From: Pyrrhosoma nymphula
Lineage: Eukaryota; Arthropoda; Insecta; Odonata; Coenagrionidae
DNA: 64,000 nucleotides
NCBI GenBank assembly: GCA_963573305.1
Contig: OY754336.1
Coordinates: forward strand, 1,178,001 to 1,242,000
Direction of reading: 5' to 3'
Below, in pieces: positions 1 to 11,673 of this stretch (position 1 is its first letter; each line of letters starts with the position of its first letter). The position numbers were made by a program, and so were the translations under genes. Under the pieces are notes generated by a model that was not told the origin of the DNA, searched no databases, and worked only from the letters and a program-made list of their open reading frames with translations.

Positions 1-312
1 TTATTTTCGCCTTGAGTATTAAATTTCCGTTCTCGTAATTTAGAGAGAGTCGCCAGATATGCAATGGAATACACATCAAACCTCTGGAGGAGATGATGCG
101 ATAGCGAGAAGAATAGCGATAATACAAACGAAGAAAAGATTCACGATCATGCTTTCACACTTAAGATTCCCTCGCCGTTTTATAAGTCGCGTTAGCGACT
201 ATGAATGATATGGATATGAGATATCGACTTGAGCATTTTTCGAAAGGTGACCCAAGTGAACAGCACATAATTATCGAAATCCACTCGCCTTTTATTCGCA
301 AGCGCTTACACG

Positions 313-362
313 ATGGGACATTGACTTAATAGACCTAGAGGTCTATTAAGTCAATGTCCCAT
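313..362. repeat. Perfect 24-bp inverted repeat with 2-bp spacer
   Basis: The arms at 313-336 and 339-362 are exact reverse complements, separated only by AG. Neighbouring bases do not extend the match. A perfect palindrome with almost no loop suggests recent foldback synthesis or template switching rather than an old transposon end. No gene overlaps it. Confidence 0.9.
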
Positions 363-630
363 GATTAACACTGTTGGCAAACAAATATGATAAAATGGTT
401 TTGAGTATCGTGCGACATGGAGAATCTGGATAAAATATTACTACATACCAATATTTTGATTGATTGACTGGTGACTTGAATTAAAATTATATTTTATTCA
501 AATTTTGCAAGTCATATGATACTCGAATTGGTTGTATCAATTTTTTGTAAAATTCTAGACAGCAAAAAATTGGCTTCACAGTCACGCTTTACTGTTGCAT
601 GCGAAAAGTTTCATCTGATACACAAATTCA

Positions 631-760
631 TCTCGGGTGCTTTATCGGGTCAAGGGCTGCATTTTGGCCGACGTTCCGATACTCTACTTGAGTATCTAAA
701 CGTCCCGACGTCCTTGCAAAATGCATCCCTTGACCGGGTGGAAAGCCCGAGAAGAACTTG
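631..760. repeat. Imperfect ~130-bp foldback (MITE-like)
   Basis: The sequence from about 631 to 690 pairs imperfectly with 697 to 760. Matching blocks include CTCGGG/CCCGAG, GGTCAAGGG/CCCTTGACC, TGCATTTTG/CAAAATGCA, and GATACTC/GAGTATC at the centre. Open frames run through both strands, but the protein has no recognisable composition and the palindrome explains them. A small foldback element is the simplest reading. No target duplication was found. Confidence 0.6.
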
Positions 761-1023
761 TGCAAGTGATACGCCGGAAAGCACCAGATCTCTCTACTTA
801 AACCGTTAACCCATTTTATCACATGTTTAGTAGGTTTTTTGAGCAGTTAGCATATCTAGGATGTCCATAAGAAGGGGGATTGGATGCGAACTATAGGTAT
901 TAATGCATTGACCACGGGAACTATGGAGAAATGGGAAATTGGTGAAGTGATATCAATGATATAAATAAAATATGACAACGTATGTGTGGAGAATAACGTT
1001 GTGCTGTTCAAAAACTTGACCTT

Positions 1024-1432
1024 AATGAAAGAGGATGAGCGCAGAATGGAGGCTTTTGAAGGGTGGGTATGGATAATAATGGAATGGTAAATAAAGTTCA
1101 ATGAGTGGGACAGAGAGAAAGATTTACAAATAAATAAAGGTACATATTGAATTCGAGGAATTTATTGAGGAAAGTCAAACGTGACGGGAAAGTAAGGAGC
1201 AGATTAAGATGGGCAGAAAGGCTGTTGCTGGCAGGAAGAAAGCGGTTGTGTACGAGAGGGATAAGATAGCCATTTTGGAAATAGGAGAAGAACTGAAGGA
1301 GGAAATAATAAAGGGAAATTTTTTACGCAGACATTTTCAGGGACTGTACAAAGACCAACCAACATTCGGGAAATTAATCGCGATGGTGAATCTCCCAGTC
1401 AGAATAAACTCGGCAGTGGTAGGCTTCACTTC
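1024..1432 (+). pseudogene. LINE reverse-transcriptase 3' tail, decayed copy A
   Basis: The frame reads KEDERRMEAFEGWVW followed by stops. This resembles the post-RT region of a non-LTR retrotransposon, and the better preserved LINE at 15.6-16.7 kb has the equivalent REDVRRLGAFEMWVWRRMEK. Downstream, basic residues in several frames (ERLLAGRKKAVVYERD-like) continue the ORF end. Several frameshifts and stops make it a dead 5'-truncated relic. A second copy lies 780 bp downstream. Confidence 0.6.
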
Positions 1433-1504
1433 GTAGAGTTTCATTATGTTGATACTCATGATTAATGTAAATAATTAGTATTTTTCTACGAATTTTGTAT
1501 TGTA

Positions 1505-1537
1505 CGACGCGTTTCACCGATTTACGGCATCGTCAGG
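1505..1537 (-). repeat. CTGANGA...GAAAC signature, Penelope/hammerhead-like
   Basis: On the minus strand CTGACGA is followed by a short GCCG/CGGT stem and then GAAACGCGTC. The same arrangement recurs at 6.14, 17.73, 24.37 and 29.80 kb. Penelope-like retroelements are known to carry minimal hammerhead ribozyme motifs with CUGANGA and GAAA core strands. Assignment of this fragment is inference. Confidence 0.3.
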
Positions 1538-1806
1538 TACAGAAAGCACTAAGTATAAACTAAGACTTTATATAATAAAAATACAATACAATCCGTACAT
1601 TAAAAGATTTGTAGAATAGTACTAAGTATTTTCATTTAGCATAAGTACTCCCTGCATGAGTTTAAAAAAAATTGGCACGTGGCAGATGATGAAGATGCCA
1701 CAGGGCAGAGGAAAACCGAAAAGTTTTCAAATGGGAGTTCGTCATTACACGTGGTGATCGTGGGCTGCAAATATGTATGTTCTTTTTGTACGAGTACACG
1801 TTTACT

Positions 1807-1957
1807 ATGAAAGAGGATGAGCGCAGAATGGAGGCTTATGATGAGTGGGTATGGATAATAATAGAATGGTAAATATAGTGCAATGAGTGGGAGAAAAAGG
1901 ATTGAAAATAAATATAGGTACCTATTGAATTCAAGTAAATTATTTAGGAAAGTCAAA
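1807..1957 (+). pseudogene. LINE 3' tail, decayed copy B
   Basis: This 150-bp block repeats 1024-1177 in direct orientation, sharing the stretch coding EDERRMEA and the following AT-rich tail with scattered substitutions and small indels. Both are fragments of one LINE family. Whether they are two insertions or a local duplication cannot be told from the sequence. Confidence 0.6.
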
Positions 1958-1966
1958 TGCGTCAAA

Positions 1967-1999
1967 GTTTAAATTGAGTTCATCCAACTCAATTTAAAC
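1967..1999. repeat. Perfect 14-bp hairpin, 5-bp loop
   Basis: GTTTAAATTGAGTT at 1967-1980 is matched exactly by its reverse complement at 1986-1999, with loop CATCC. Confidence 0.85.
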
Positions 2000-2336
2000 G
2001 CAAGTTCTTCGCTTGTAATCTGTATTTGAAACGGCTGATTGTTTGTAATATATAGATATTTTTTACACGTCCTCAGTTTTGGTGGAAGCAGCCTTTTACT
2101 TCATTTTACCACTCAAACTGAACTCGACGATGTTTGTAACCAGAGATTAAGTCCCTATTGTTCGCATCCAATCCCGCTTCTTATGGACATTCTAGATGTG
2201 CTAACTGCTCGAAATCACATAAACCATTCACTTGCCCAATGGCGTAACTTGAGTCAACTTCAGCGACCAATAATGACATGAGAGCTCGTGTTTTGTTCGT
2301 GTTTGCTGTTATCACTCTCGAGTTGGTAAAAGCAAA

Positions 2337-2368
2337 TTCTCACTTCCTGATTACAAAGGAAGTGAGAA
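2337..2368. repeat. Perfect 11-bp hairpin
   Basis: TTCTCACTTCC at 2337-2347 and GGAAGTGAGAA at 2358-2368 are exact reverse complements around a 10-base loop. It sits just before the first degenerate TTGGCC array. Confidence 0.75.
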
Positions 2369-2377
2369 CCCAAGGAG

Positions 2378-2535
2378 CCATGAATGTCGGCTTAATATTG
2401 GCCCATTGCTGGCTCTATGACGGCATATCGGCCCATATTTGCCACCATTTTGCCAATGTTTGCCCGATATTGGCGGCCTATATTGGAACAATATCACCTG
2501 CTGATATTGGTCTAATGTCAATTCCCAATGCATAA
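2378..2535. repeat. Degenerate TTGGCC-type satellite array, copy 1
   Basis: About 160 bp built from variants of a 10-12-bp motif around ATTGGCCCA and ATATCGG. All reading frames stay open and give low-complexity peptides on both strands, so the apparent proteins are artefacts. The motif matches the 3.2-kb array and the GC-richer satellite at the right edge. Confidence 0.65.
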
Positions 2536-3171
2536 TCATCCATTATTCGACTAAAATTCACCCCTCTCAATCCAACCCTAGGCTCATGGTACCTAGTTGA
2601 TGCCTGCTATTCCCTTCTTGATAACCACGTGATTGAGGGGAGGGGGGAGGAAGGGCTCTGTAATGCTATTTCCATTCATGACTCAGCTTCTACCTAAAGA
2701 TTCTATGATTGGTATTCCTCCTTGTAAGTTCGATAAAAGACACAGTTTAGTGAAATAATAATGAAATTGAAGAGGCAACGAGAAGCTACCTCATGAAACC
2801 CATAATATTGTGAAGCCAACATGCTTCCATGAGTGACCAGCAGAACCATTTATATCAACAAAAAATGCTGTTACTGTGCGTTTTCGTGATGCTTGTGAAG
2901 TTGTAAAATAGAAGTTGCAAACCCATTAAAAATGTAACAATTAATGAAGTCCATCTTACTAAGGCTTATTTAAGGCATTGCCAAATTTTCAGAAATGACA
3001 GTCAGAGGTATAACGAAATACTTGAAGCCCAGCCAGAAACACTTCACGCAAAATCAGTAGATCCGAGGCTATTCCTATGCGCTGTTTTTATCCCTAGGGT
3101 AAGAATTAGCAATGCGAAAATTAAATTTATGCCTTGTACTGGGTGAATCTTCTCTGTTAATTTTGGTCCAA

Positions 3172-3480
3172 TATTATCAGCCAATAATAGCTAAATGACG
3201 TCAAATGTTATTATTATGACATTGAGCTAATATCACCAACTGGCATTGGGCCAACATTGGCTAATAAAATCGGGTGAATATTGGCACAATATTGGGTGAA
3301 TTTTGGTACATTGGGAAAATCTTGGCTGATAATATCAGGCCAATATTGGCTGTACGACGCAAAATTTTATCATTATGACATTGGGCCAATGTCAGCTGCC
3401 AACATTGGGCCAGCATTGGAGCATTGGCAAACGATATTGGACCATTATACATATGCCCAATATTGGGTGGCTACTTGGGT
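3172..3480. repeat. Degenerate TTGGCC-type satellite array, copy 2
   Basis: Around 300 bp of diverged AATATTGG, GCCAATATTGG and ACATTGGGCCA words with no fixed period visible by eye. It resembles the 63.5-kb satellite after replacement of CG dinucleotides by TG or CA. No gene is supported here. Confidence 0.65.
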
Positions 3481-3489
3481 ATGAACAGC

Positions 3490-5130
3490 ACAATCCGCCA
3501 GTGCGAGTTAAAAGTGTTGCGAATAAACCATAATGATTCTTTCATGCATGTTTATGGGTATCACGTGAATGAGGATTTATGATAGCACTAGAATTTGTGT
3601 TTGCACAGAGGCTTCCTGTCGGAGTGGCATCAGGGGATGAAAATAGTCGTGAGTCAAACCAGTTTCAAAGATTTAGTTCCCTTTGCCGTAGAATGATTGC
3701 TTCTTTTTTCTCTCTCCCTCACTCGATCCGACATTGAAAAACGTAGCAAGGTTGGGTCACTTATGTGAGGGTGGACGGATCGAGCCAGTATCTCGGGGGC
3801 CGTGGTCGAGCCCCGTCGCCCCAGTCCGGAAGCGTGCTTAAAGCCTCGACCTTTCAACCCGTAAGCACTTACCAACGTGTTGGCTCACCGGATCCGCAGC
3901 CGTCGACCGTTTATTATTTAATTCTGACTAGAAAAAAGTTCTTCACTCGATTTGATTCAGCATTTTTTTCAAGAAATTTACAATCATTAATGCATTTTCC
4001 CACGAATTCACAAGGAAAGTATTTATTGACGTGAATGCAAATGAACATCTTATGGTTCGTTCTCGATGTCATGCAAGGTTTTGCCGCGACCAATATTTGC
4101 GTACTTTCGAGGGCCTCGTATGCAAAAATTATACGGATTACAGAATATCTAAAACTATGACTGGATAGCCCGTTTCGTCGACTACCGGATATGGTTTATA
4201 GCGAGCGGGGGGGGGGGGGGTTGCGAGGTGACGTCACAGCGCTGCGCGTGGCGGAATACACTTGGGCTTGTGTGGGCACGGCACGCGCTCAGTTCAGTTG
4301 TATCTCCGGAACGAGTTGGTCGATTTTAGTGATCGAGGTGTCTACTACGGAGAGCTGAGAACGAGAGTTATACGTTAATGACACAAGAAATATGAAACTA
4401 ACATTGGAAAACGGACAATACTAGTTGCCATCGACTAATTGTTCAAAGGTTAGCCATTTGTACTAATGATTTCGATGAATAAATGTTATGTATAGCGTAA
4501 TTTTCTTTCTTTCATTTCAAATTTCTTTCTGAAAAACAAAACAAATGAATCTCCCAATAACGAGAGTAACGTATGTAATTTCGCATTCACTAAATAAAGA
4601 TCCGACGGGAGTATCGAGAATACTCCCTGCACTAAAAAAATCTATTATCTAGTTAAAATACTGCAGGACTTTCCGCGACGGTAACTTCAACGGAGTCACC
4701 CGCTTCCCAAGATAGATGAATGATTTTTTCACCATGAATTTCTTAAACCACTATTTTATGTTATCTACATATTGAATCCTATGTTTTGAAAATCCCACTG
4801 ACTAAATCTATTTCAGTAATCCAATGACTTAAACATTTTATGCATGGTGAGTCAACTAATTAATAGTTTGCCCCAGGTGTTAGCACCCGGTATATTCGTG
4901 AGATGGCATTTAAAAATTAAAAAAAATAAAGTCTTTTGTCCTCTCCCTTTTTAAGGGAGTCAAACATGCCCTTGACTTTGAGAACCTCTTCTGCTGAGTA
5001 AATAGTCTCGATTGACCCTTACCTTCGGGTTGGGATTTCATTCAAGGTTGGCCAAACACGTCTCTCACGAATACTTATGCGATCGGTTCGCGCCCGCTGG
5101 GAAATTTTTCTATAGCTGTTCCGCCATTTT
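3490..5130. other. No gene seen; G14 run and CRE-like palindrome
   Basis: No convincing coding sequence. Notable sites are a run of 14 G at 4207-4220 followed by TGACGTCA (a CRE-type palindrome) at 4229-4236 in a short GC-rich patch to about 4340. The patch could be a decayed transposon end or a regulatory segment. A GC-rich stretch at 3765-3900 resembles a diverged SINE but lacks a clean B box. Confidence 0.4.
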
Positions 5131-5134
5131 AAAT

Positions 5135-5760
5135 TTCACAATAGAATAGAATTTTTATTTCAATCTATTATTACAAAACAGTAATTGGGTAAACCCTAAA
5201 GAATACACCTGTATTGGGGCTAATATTATCCATGCAAAAATGCTAACAAAATATACATAAGTAGAATTGTACACAAACAAATATTTATAGAATCCTGTGA
5301 AAACTATGACAACAATAGGGGAATTGACACAACGATAAAACACCGATAACAGTGGTCAGGGATACTACATAATATATAGACTCCTTGACAGTGGTTATGA
5401 TTTAGATAGATACATAAATGATTAGCTGTTGAAGAACATTAACAAAAACAATAACAAAATCATTTCAAAAGATTTCATTTTTTACAATTATTTCAGTATT
5501 TATTACATGAATATTACAGAAAAAGACCTCTATATTTTTTATAAGAAGTAGCCAGGATTTTATTTCATAAAGAAACTTTCGGATGTTTTTTTCTTCCTTG
5601 ATGTATGTCGGAAGGACATTAAATATTTTTCTTGATATATATAAAAAACATCTTTGGTACAACGTCAGATTGGCTTTGGGTAAGGAAACATCATTTCTTT
5701 GACGCAAACTGATGATGTGTGACTTTTGCAAACAAACACATTTGCTTCATCACCACTTCT
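5135..5760 (-). pseudogene. LINE ORF2 C-terminal tail, decayed
   Basis: Minus-strand translation at 5465-5731 reads HIISLRQRNDVSLPKANLTL and later FNVLPTYIKEEKNIRKF. This fits the C-terminal end of Jockey/CR1-type ORF2 proteins (a His...Asn/Arg-rich block, a lysine-leucine 'FN.LP..IK' block, then a short aliphatic tail). The AT-rich 3' region continues to about 5135. The reverse-transcriptase core is missing, so this is a 5'-truncated insertion. Similar tails occur at 14.56 and 52.84 kb. Confidence 0.6.
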
Positions 5761-6088
5761 TAAATAAAAAGTTTTTAGTATTTTATAAAAAAACAAGTAT
5801 CTGAGAGGCCATATTTTCAGTTCCAAGAACAATGGGAATGCATGGGAGACATGGGTTTTTGTGCATTATGACACGTAATCCTTAGCACTAATCAATTAGC
5901 AAGTGTTTTACTTTTTATTCTCGTCGCCCAGTTTGGACAAAAAACAGAAAGAATATTTATTCTAGTGAATCAATGTGTCCATTAATAGGTTCATAAAGTT
6001 TTATCCATAGAGGTTTACAGTCATACGAATTAAATTGATATACAAAGGAAACGGTTGTAGGCGTAATTTGGTGGAATTTATCCAAAAC

Positions 6089-6218
6089 GGAAGATTTAAA
6101 ATAACTTAGTTAACTCCACTAGTATTTATTATTCACCACCGATAATGACACCAAGTGTTGAAACCCAGGTCGTGGTAATAAATACTAGTGGAATTGACTA
6201 AGTTATTTTAATTCTTCC
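6089..6218. repeat. 130-bp foldback element, 43-bp arms
   Basis: Arms 6089-6131 and 6176-6218 are reverse complements with three mismatches. They flank a 44-bp loop containing a CGATAATGACACC...GTTGAAACC motif like the CTGANGA/GAAAC signatures elsewhere. The arm core TTAAAATAACTTAGT recurs singly at about 8880, so a dispersed family exists. Confidence 0.8.
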
Positions 6219-6793
6219 GTAAATTGATATAATTAGGTATAAATTAGTGGGACATGAAGATGTTCACCATGATGTAAAATACTTTGTGTAACTTCACACT
6301 TATAAAATGGACCAATCGATAACAACGCCTATATCGCTATGGTCAAGACACTATGGTGATTGTACCATTCTACCTTGAGAATTATGCAACAGAATTTATG
6401 ATAGATTGGTCAGTTAATTGCGTATGTAATTTTTAGAAAAAGCGTTTCTTTTTCTCAAAACAATGAATATATATGGTCATACGATGTTTTCAAAAGTATT
6501 CCTCTCTACAGACGAGATAACGAATTATTAACAAAATTATTCCTCTCTAAAATAACAATATTATTCCAATAACAAAATTATTCCTCTCTACAGACGAGCT
6601 ACAGTATTCCATGACCGAAAGATCGCGTAAAGAACCATCGTCACAGCGAAGAAGATATGGAAATACAACTTGTGCATCGATAAACCTATGGATTAAACAT
6701 AAACGCATCCCAAACATTAATGAGAATTGAGTAAGTGCTTTCGGTTGTTTGGTAATGTTGAGAGAGTGGATGTGTGTGCTTTGCTTTGTCGTG

Positions 6794-6842
6794 CTTTAAC
6801 CAAATGTCTGCTTGGACTCTCCAAGCAGACATTTGGTTAAAG
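6794..6842. repeat. Perfect 23-bp inverted repeat, 3-bp loop
   Basis: 6794-6816 and 6820-6842 are exact reverse complements around CTC. With the structure at 313-362 it is one of several near-perfect snapback palindromes in the upstream 8 kb. Confidence 0.9.
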
Positions 6843-7369
6843 TTCAAGTGGTGTGAGAGGACGGGTTAGAAAGAAAAGGTCAGGGGTGAGTATAATGGAA
6901 GACGCTCTCAAGAGGAGCAGCGCCAGATATCACCAGAAAACGAGGGCATCTATGACGCAATGCGTGGTTTGAGGGGTAAAATGAGTATGCAAGGATTGTG
7001 AATTGTAGCTGGCAAAATTACTGAAACACAACCAGAATAATGAATCTAGAGCCAATAATTAGGTTTTTCTACTGCGCTCAGCTTGAAGCAGATAAGTGTT
7101 AAAGATGAATGGATAAAGATTTAATGAAAAGCGGCCTCAAAATTAAAAATTAAAGGAGGGCAAAAAATTTTACAGATTCACCCTAAAAAGTAATGGATGT
7201 GGCGCAACATATTTGTGAGCACATCCTCCAACCCATTACATTTTTGCATTGGAAACAAGGCAAATCATCGTAGTTTCAATTCATTGTCAGTAGCGTGGAA
7301 CAATACAAAGGTTTTATTTTTTTCAAATGGAAAGAACTCACAAAGCAAAACCGTGAAGTGTTGAAAGAG

Positions 7370-7401
7370 GGCTTTTATGGGTCGGAACAGCCATAAAAGC
7401 C
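7370..7401. repeat. Perfect 11-bp hairpin
   Basis: GGCTTTTATGG at 7370-7380 pairs exactly with CCATAAAAGCC at 7391-7401 around a 10-base loop. Confidence 0.75.
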
Positions 7402-9386
7402 AAATTAGTGCCTGTTGACGAATGAAACTAACTCTTCGAGACTAACTTCCTCCTCAATGCCCTATCTCAATGGACTTCTTTAGCCACATTCATTTAAAAT
7501 AATCCTCCTATTGAGAGACATTACATTTTCACATTCACCATCACATTCTCCAACGAATTTCTCTGAACATAACTCCCTTTACTCTTCAATCATAAACTTA
7601 TTCGACGATTCGACTTTTATTCACTTTCAAAACATGGAGACACACTCAGTTGATATATTTCCGGGATACCCAATCCTCATTCTCTCGAAGCCCATTCTTT
7701 CCTCATTCTCTCTCTCTCTCTCCCGATTTCACCGGTAACACTACTATCACATAACGTCGCATTTAGATGTCATACTCTGCTTCATCGTGGCAGAAAAAAT
7801 CGGACGAAGAGAAAAATACGATCAAAATAACATCTTCCCTAGCTTTTATGGTGTGATTGCTTCTTAAAAAGAAGGATTATCACAAGGATGCTTATGGCAA
7901 ATGCTCAACTTACAAGAAAAACTCGTTTGAATAGGAAAGCATATTTGAATTTTTAAGAAATATCCTGTAATAAAACAGTTGATTATTGTTAGCGACAACA
8001 TTGCAACGCATATCTACAAGAACCGCACTTGGTTTAATTTTAGTTTCAACTTTATACATTTTTATATCTATCGCTAGCCCGCTAAAATGTAATATTCGTT
8101 TTCAACAAACTATGAACATACATTTCTATATATTAGCTACAGCAAAACATGAAAATCAAACGAATATTGTCACTATTTCACAAAATAAATCAGACCTTAA
8201 TTGGTAAAATATTATGACGCTCTTTATAAAATCTATTTTTAATCATAACTAATTATATCTTAACAATAACACACAGAGAGGCCCCCAAAGGCAATTCGTA
8301 GATACGCCACTGACCTCCACATCCTATCTGCAAGAACCAGAGGATTAATATAAATTTTTATTGTGCTTTCACATACTAAAAATTACAAGCAGATGAGTCA
8401 AGTTCCTGACGGTTTCCTATTTCTCCTTCAACCGTTTAATTTGGTAACAGCTTCTTTTCCTGCGCGCCAACCGGCATTCGAGTAACAGGAATTATTAAGA
8501 CTTCAACCTTCCATTATCTAGTTAAGGAAAATCACAAATACGTTATACCAAGAACGACATACGGCGTCTTTCTGAACACGCGTTGGAACTGCACTTCGAT
8601 TGCGCCGCAACCGTGGACGTTTGTGCTTAAGGAAAAAACGAGTTTCTGGAGATTTTAGTGTTAAGTACATACATTAATTGTGAACCTAATTGCCCAAGGA
8701 AACGTGACTAGATGCGGTTCTTAATGATATTCTATTGATGTAGCTTTTATCTTTAATCGATTTTTGTTATTTGGCAAGCAGTCACCAAAAGAATAATTGT
8801 ATCAACGATGCGAGACTGCGGCATACTAGGTGCATTTACTTTCATAATTATGGAACTCATCCCTGCCTTATGGAAGAATTAAAATAACTTAGTTAGCATA
8901 TCAATCACTGTCTTATATTTTAGAGAATCAGCACGTGACGCTCGCAGGATCGAAAAGTGATGCCCCAGGCATTTTGTATTCTTCGCCCATTTTATATGTT
9001 TAATGCACGAAGAGATACAAAACAGCTCCGAGACATTGAATACAGTGCGCGAGCATTTAGAAGCACAAATTTATGCCTTGAATTTCATCGTGGTAGGTAT
9101 ATCTGTTGGGAACCAGGTAGTACTAGCAACAATGCAGGTAATAGGTTGACAATATGGTGCATACTTAAAACCTCTTGTGAACTTTGAAGGTGACCGTCAA
9201 AGTCAACTCAAGTAATATATATCGACGTTTTTTCAACGATAAAATTCGACGATATTTTTCATCATTAGCCGATTCTCGGAAATTTTGGGAATCACTTCGT
9301 AGGGATAGAATAATATCCTTCGGGCCAACTCGAGCGATCTAGTTTTAATTTCAAGAACGTTAACGTTACCATAGCCTTTCTTGTAA
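7402..9386. other. No gene recognised
   Basis: About 2 kb of AT-rich sequence with only short frames of no recognisable character. At 8290-8320 a minus-strand CAGTGGCGTATCTACG-type word looks like the end of a non-autonomous hAT element, but no partner end was found. At 8872-8899 there is a solo arm of the 6.1-kb foldback family. Confidence 0.4.
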
Positions 9387-9878
9387 CCCCCGATGACTGT
9401 AATCATAACTTACTCGGAACAGGGGGGCTATTCTGTATGTTCTCGGAATGACGAGCCTCGAAAGGGACGAAATTTCTTCGTCACAGCCTCTAAACTTTCA
9501 AAAAGGGCCATTCAAAAGTTGAGATTTGTCGGGGGAAGTGACGTCACATCCATGGACTTACCGAGGTTCGACATCGTCGGGTCCTTACTGAATAAGGCCC
9601 CCGGTCGAAGGCATTTCGCCTCGCGTTTCCATTTGAATAGTATTTATAACGTCGTTCTCCCCCTAAATGACGTTATTCCCCGTGACATTAGTTCGGAAAA
9701 CGTTATCCAAGGTATTTGGGTATTTGGTATCAACGTTGAAATTATAAACGAACTTCGATATCAAATACGACTTCCATTAGAATCCTTTTTCTAGCCAGGA
9801 CTAATTGCAACTAAAACTTTCTTAACTCGAGTTTAACTTAAAATCTTTGAATACGCCTGCGAGTCTCTACCTCCAGCA
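9387..9878. other. Unclassified CpG-containing block
   Basis: An open frame of 133 codons on + covers 9393-9794, but its product resembles no family I know and lacks a plausible start context. The region begins with CAGGGGGGCTATTCTG; the word GGGCTATTCTG recurs at about 12455, suggesting a dispersed element. A diverged inverted pair (GTATTTGGTATC / GATATCAAATAC) lies near 9715-9770. I do not call a gene. Confidence 0.3.
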
Positions 9879-9886
9879 TAAGTCAT

Positions 9887-10216
9887 CAGCGGCGCAACAA
9901 CCCCCCGAATCGTGGGGGGGAGGGGGGCAAACTCCTTGAAAAATCTGTATAAGCTAGCTAAGCCGGGGGGTGGGGGAGAGAGAGAGAGAGAGTCAGCAAA
10001 TAAATGTTCACCCAAATCGTAATAAAATTTTGCGCAGTGTTCAAAATCAAAGCGGAGTCGCTAGGGATGAAGGCGCAAACAATTTTGCACACCAGGCAGT
10101 GTCCATTAAAAAGTGAGCCACAACCTCTGATTTCTGGGGGGGGCAGCCCCCCCACAATCGTGCTTGGGGAGGGGCGATGCCCCCTCTGCCCCCCCCCACC
10201 CGTTGTTGCGCCCCTG
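9887..10216. mobile_element. 330-bp non-autonomous hAT-type MITE
   Basis: Terminal inverted repeats CAGCGGCGCAACAAC (left) and CAGGGGCGCAACAAC (right, reverse complement) enclose G/C-run-rich subterminal DNA. The flanks 9879-9886 and 10217-10224 are the same 8-mer TAAGTCAT, a perfect target-site duplication. An 8-bp duplication with CAGGGGCG ends is typical of hAT elements. There is no coding capacity; frames inside are products of the G/C runs and a GA microsatellite. Confidence 0.9.
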
Positions 10217-10224
10217 TAAGTCAT

Positions 10225-11617
10225 ACGATCTCATGCTCGTAAATTGACTATGGCGGGGAGGAGAGATGAAGGGGATGTGAGACCAGTAAAGGGTGTCCAG
10301 TTTAACAGCCCATTCGACATCCCGAGTAATGCGCTGGAAGAGCTCTTCTCAAAATAAGGTCAAGTTGACGTTAGGATTCCAAAGCAAAAGGAATCGCCCC
10401 CTCTGTCGGGACTTGAACTAGGGCGATCGGCATAAGAAGTCACTGAACTCTCTCCAACACCATCCCGATTCCCCTCTTAGCCAACTATTTTACTCTAGAG
10501 CTCATTAAACCTTTTTTTCTCGATAAATTATTTATGAGATGGATTATGAGTTTACGAGTCGTATATTACTTTATTGTTGCATATTATTCATCAGTTGGAT
10601 TTCTTTGAATTCTAAATAAAAAACGAACCCCAAAACTATTCTTCAAGTTGGGCACTGAAGATCAGTGAACTTTCGCGATTCTTGAAGATTTACGTCACAA
10701 ACAAAGATAGTGTAAAGGGACGCGATCTTTACTAACAATAAGTTACTACCCCCTCGCTCTATACTACTCGCCTCTACCTACTTATACAATACTATCCTCT
10801 ACAATCTAACCTCATACCTACTATACTATACTCGCTCTCTACTTGGGATGGCTCGAGAAAGGACAGAGAGGATGCTTGAGGATTGGCGTAAAAGAAGGAA
10901 GATGGACGGAATGAAGGAGAGCTTCAAAGATCTTACCATACGCGGGCCGATCCTTACGGAGGAGTCTTCCTGTCACGGCCGGTCGAGTGGCTTGCGGACG
11001 CTGGAACATTCGGGAGAGGGCGGCTGTGGCCGCCTCCTTCAATGGTTACTTTGCCGGAGAGCTCGCATGGGTGCCGTCAAGCGGTCCGCGTGACCGCCCC
11101 GGGACCCTTCCACCCCACTCACACAAACAGCCTCTTGCGTTCATCAAGGAAGAAGGGGAAGGGAGGGAGTCGACAGAGCTACCCTCCGCCCCCCAATCCC
11201 GGAGGGGACGTGGGATCATCCCACCCCGGCGACTCGGCCAGTTGAGGAGTTGCTTCAGTCCGAGGAGGAGAAGAGAGAATCGTCGCGACGCAGGCTTTCA
11301 CCGAACTCCACCTTCAACGTCGTCTGCCTTCGAAGAAGCTGTGGCACAACGCGAGGGTGTGCAGCCACCTACTCGTGCACTGACAATTGAGGAGATAGAC
11401 CAAGCGCCTTTGGACGTAGTGTGTTCCGATTGTTTGGTGCCTCCCGTTTCTTCTACGCGGGGATAAATCCTCCGCATTATCGTGTTGACTCATCTCTCTC
11501 TCGAGAACTCTTTTCCAAGTGCTCATTTGGGAGGGAATGCATCAGTTAGGAGGAACACATCTCCAGTAAGATCGCCCTTCAGACTTCCGTGTTTTTTTCC
11601 TTACGATTCGTTATCCG
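10225..11617. other. GC- and CpG-richer block upstream of exon 1
   Basis: From about 10840 the sequence turns GC-rich and CpG-rich, unlike the surrounding DNA. Long frames exist (for example 10987-11466), but their proteins are Arg/Pro-rich and unrelated to known families. It may be the 5' regulatory/untranslated region of the gene starting at 11674, or the tail of a GC-rich retroelement. At 10740-10840 there is a CTA/CTC-rich low-complexity stretch. Confidence 0.4.
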
Positions 11618-11656
11618 TCTTCAGTGAGGGTGGTCTCCAGAGACTGGTTGGATTTG
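11618..11656 (+). promoter_or_regulatory. Candidate core promoter (Inr plus DPE-like)
   Basis: TCAGTG at 11621-11626 fits the arthropod initiator. Taking the A at 11623 as +1, GGATT falls at +28 to +32, one base off the DPE consensus. This would give a 51-nt leader before the ATG at 11674. No TATA box is evident. Short motifs like these arise often by chance. Confidence 0.25.
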
Positions 11657-11673
11657 TCGAGTTTATTCTCGCC

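Noticed and set aside
9393..9794. 133-codon open frame
   Set aside because: No family resemblance, and the region looks like repeat DNA. Left as unclassified.
10375..10460. tRNA-like B box (AGTTCAAGTCCCG, minus strand)
   Set aside because: No T stem and no clear A box; too weak to list.
10987..11466. 159-codon open frame in the GC-rich block
   Set aside because: The product is Arg/Pro-rich with no domain, overlaps other equally open frames, and GC richness alone explains the missing stops.
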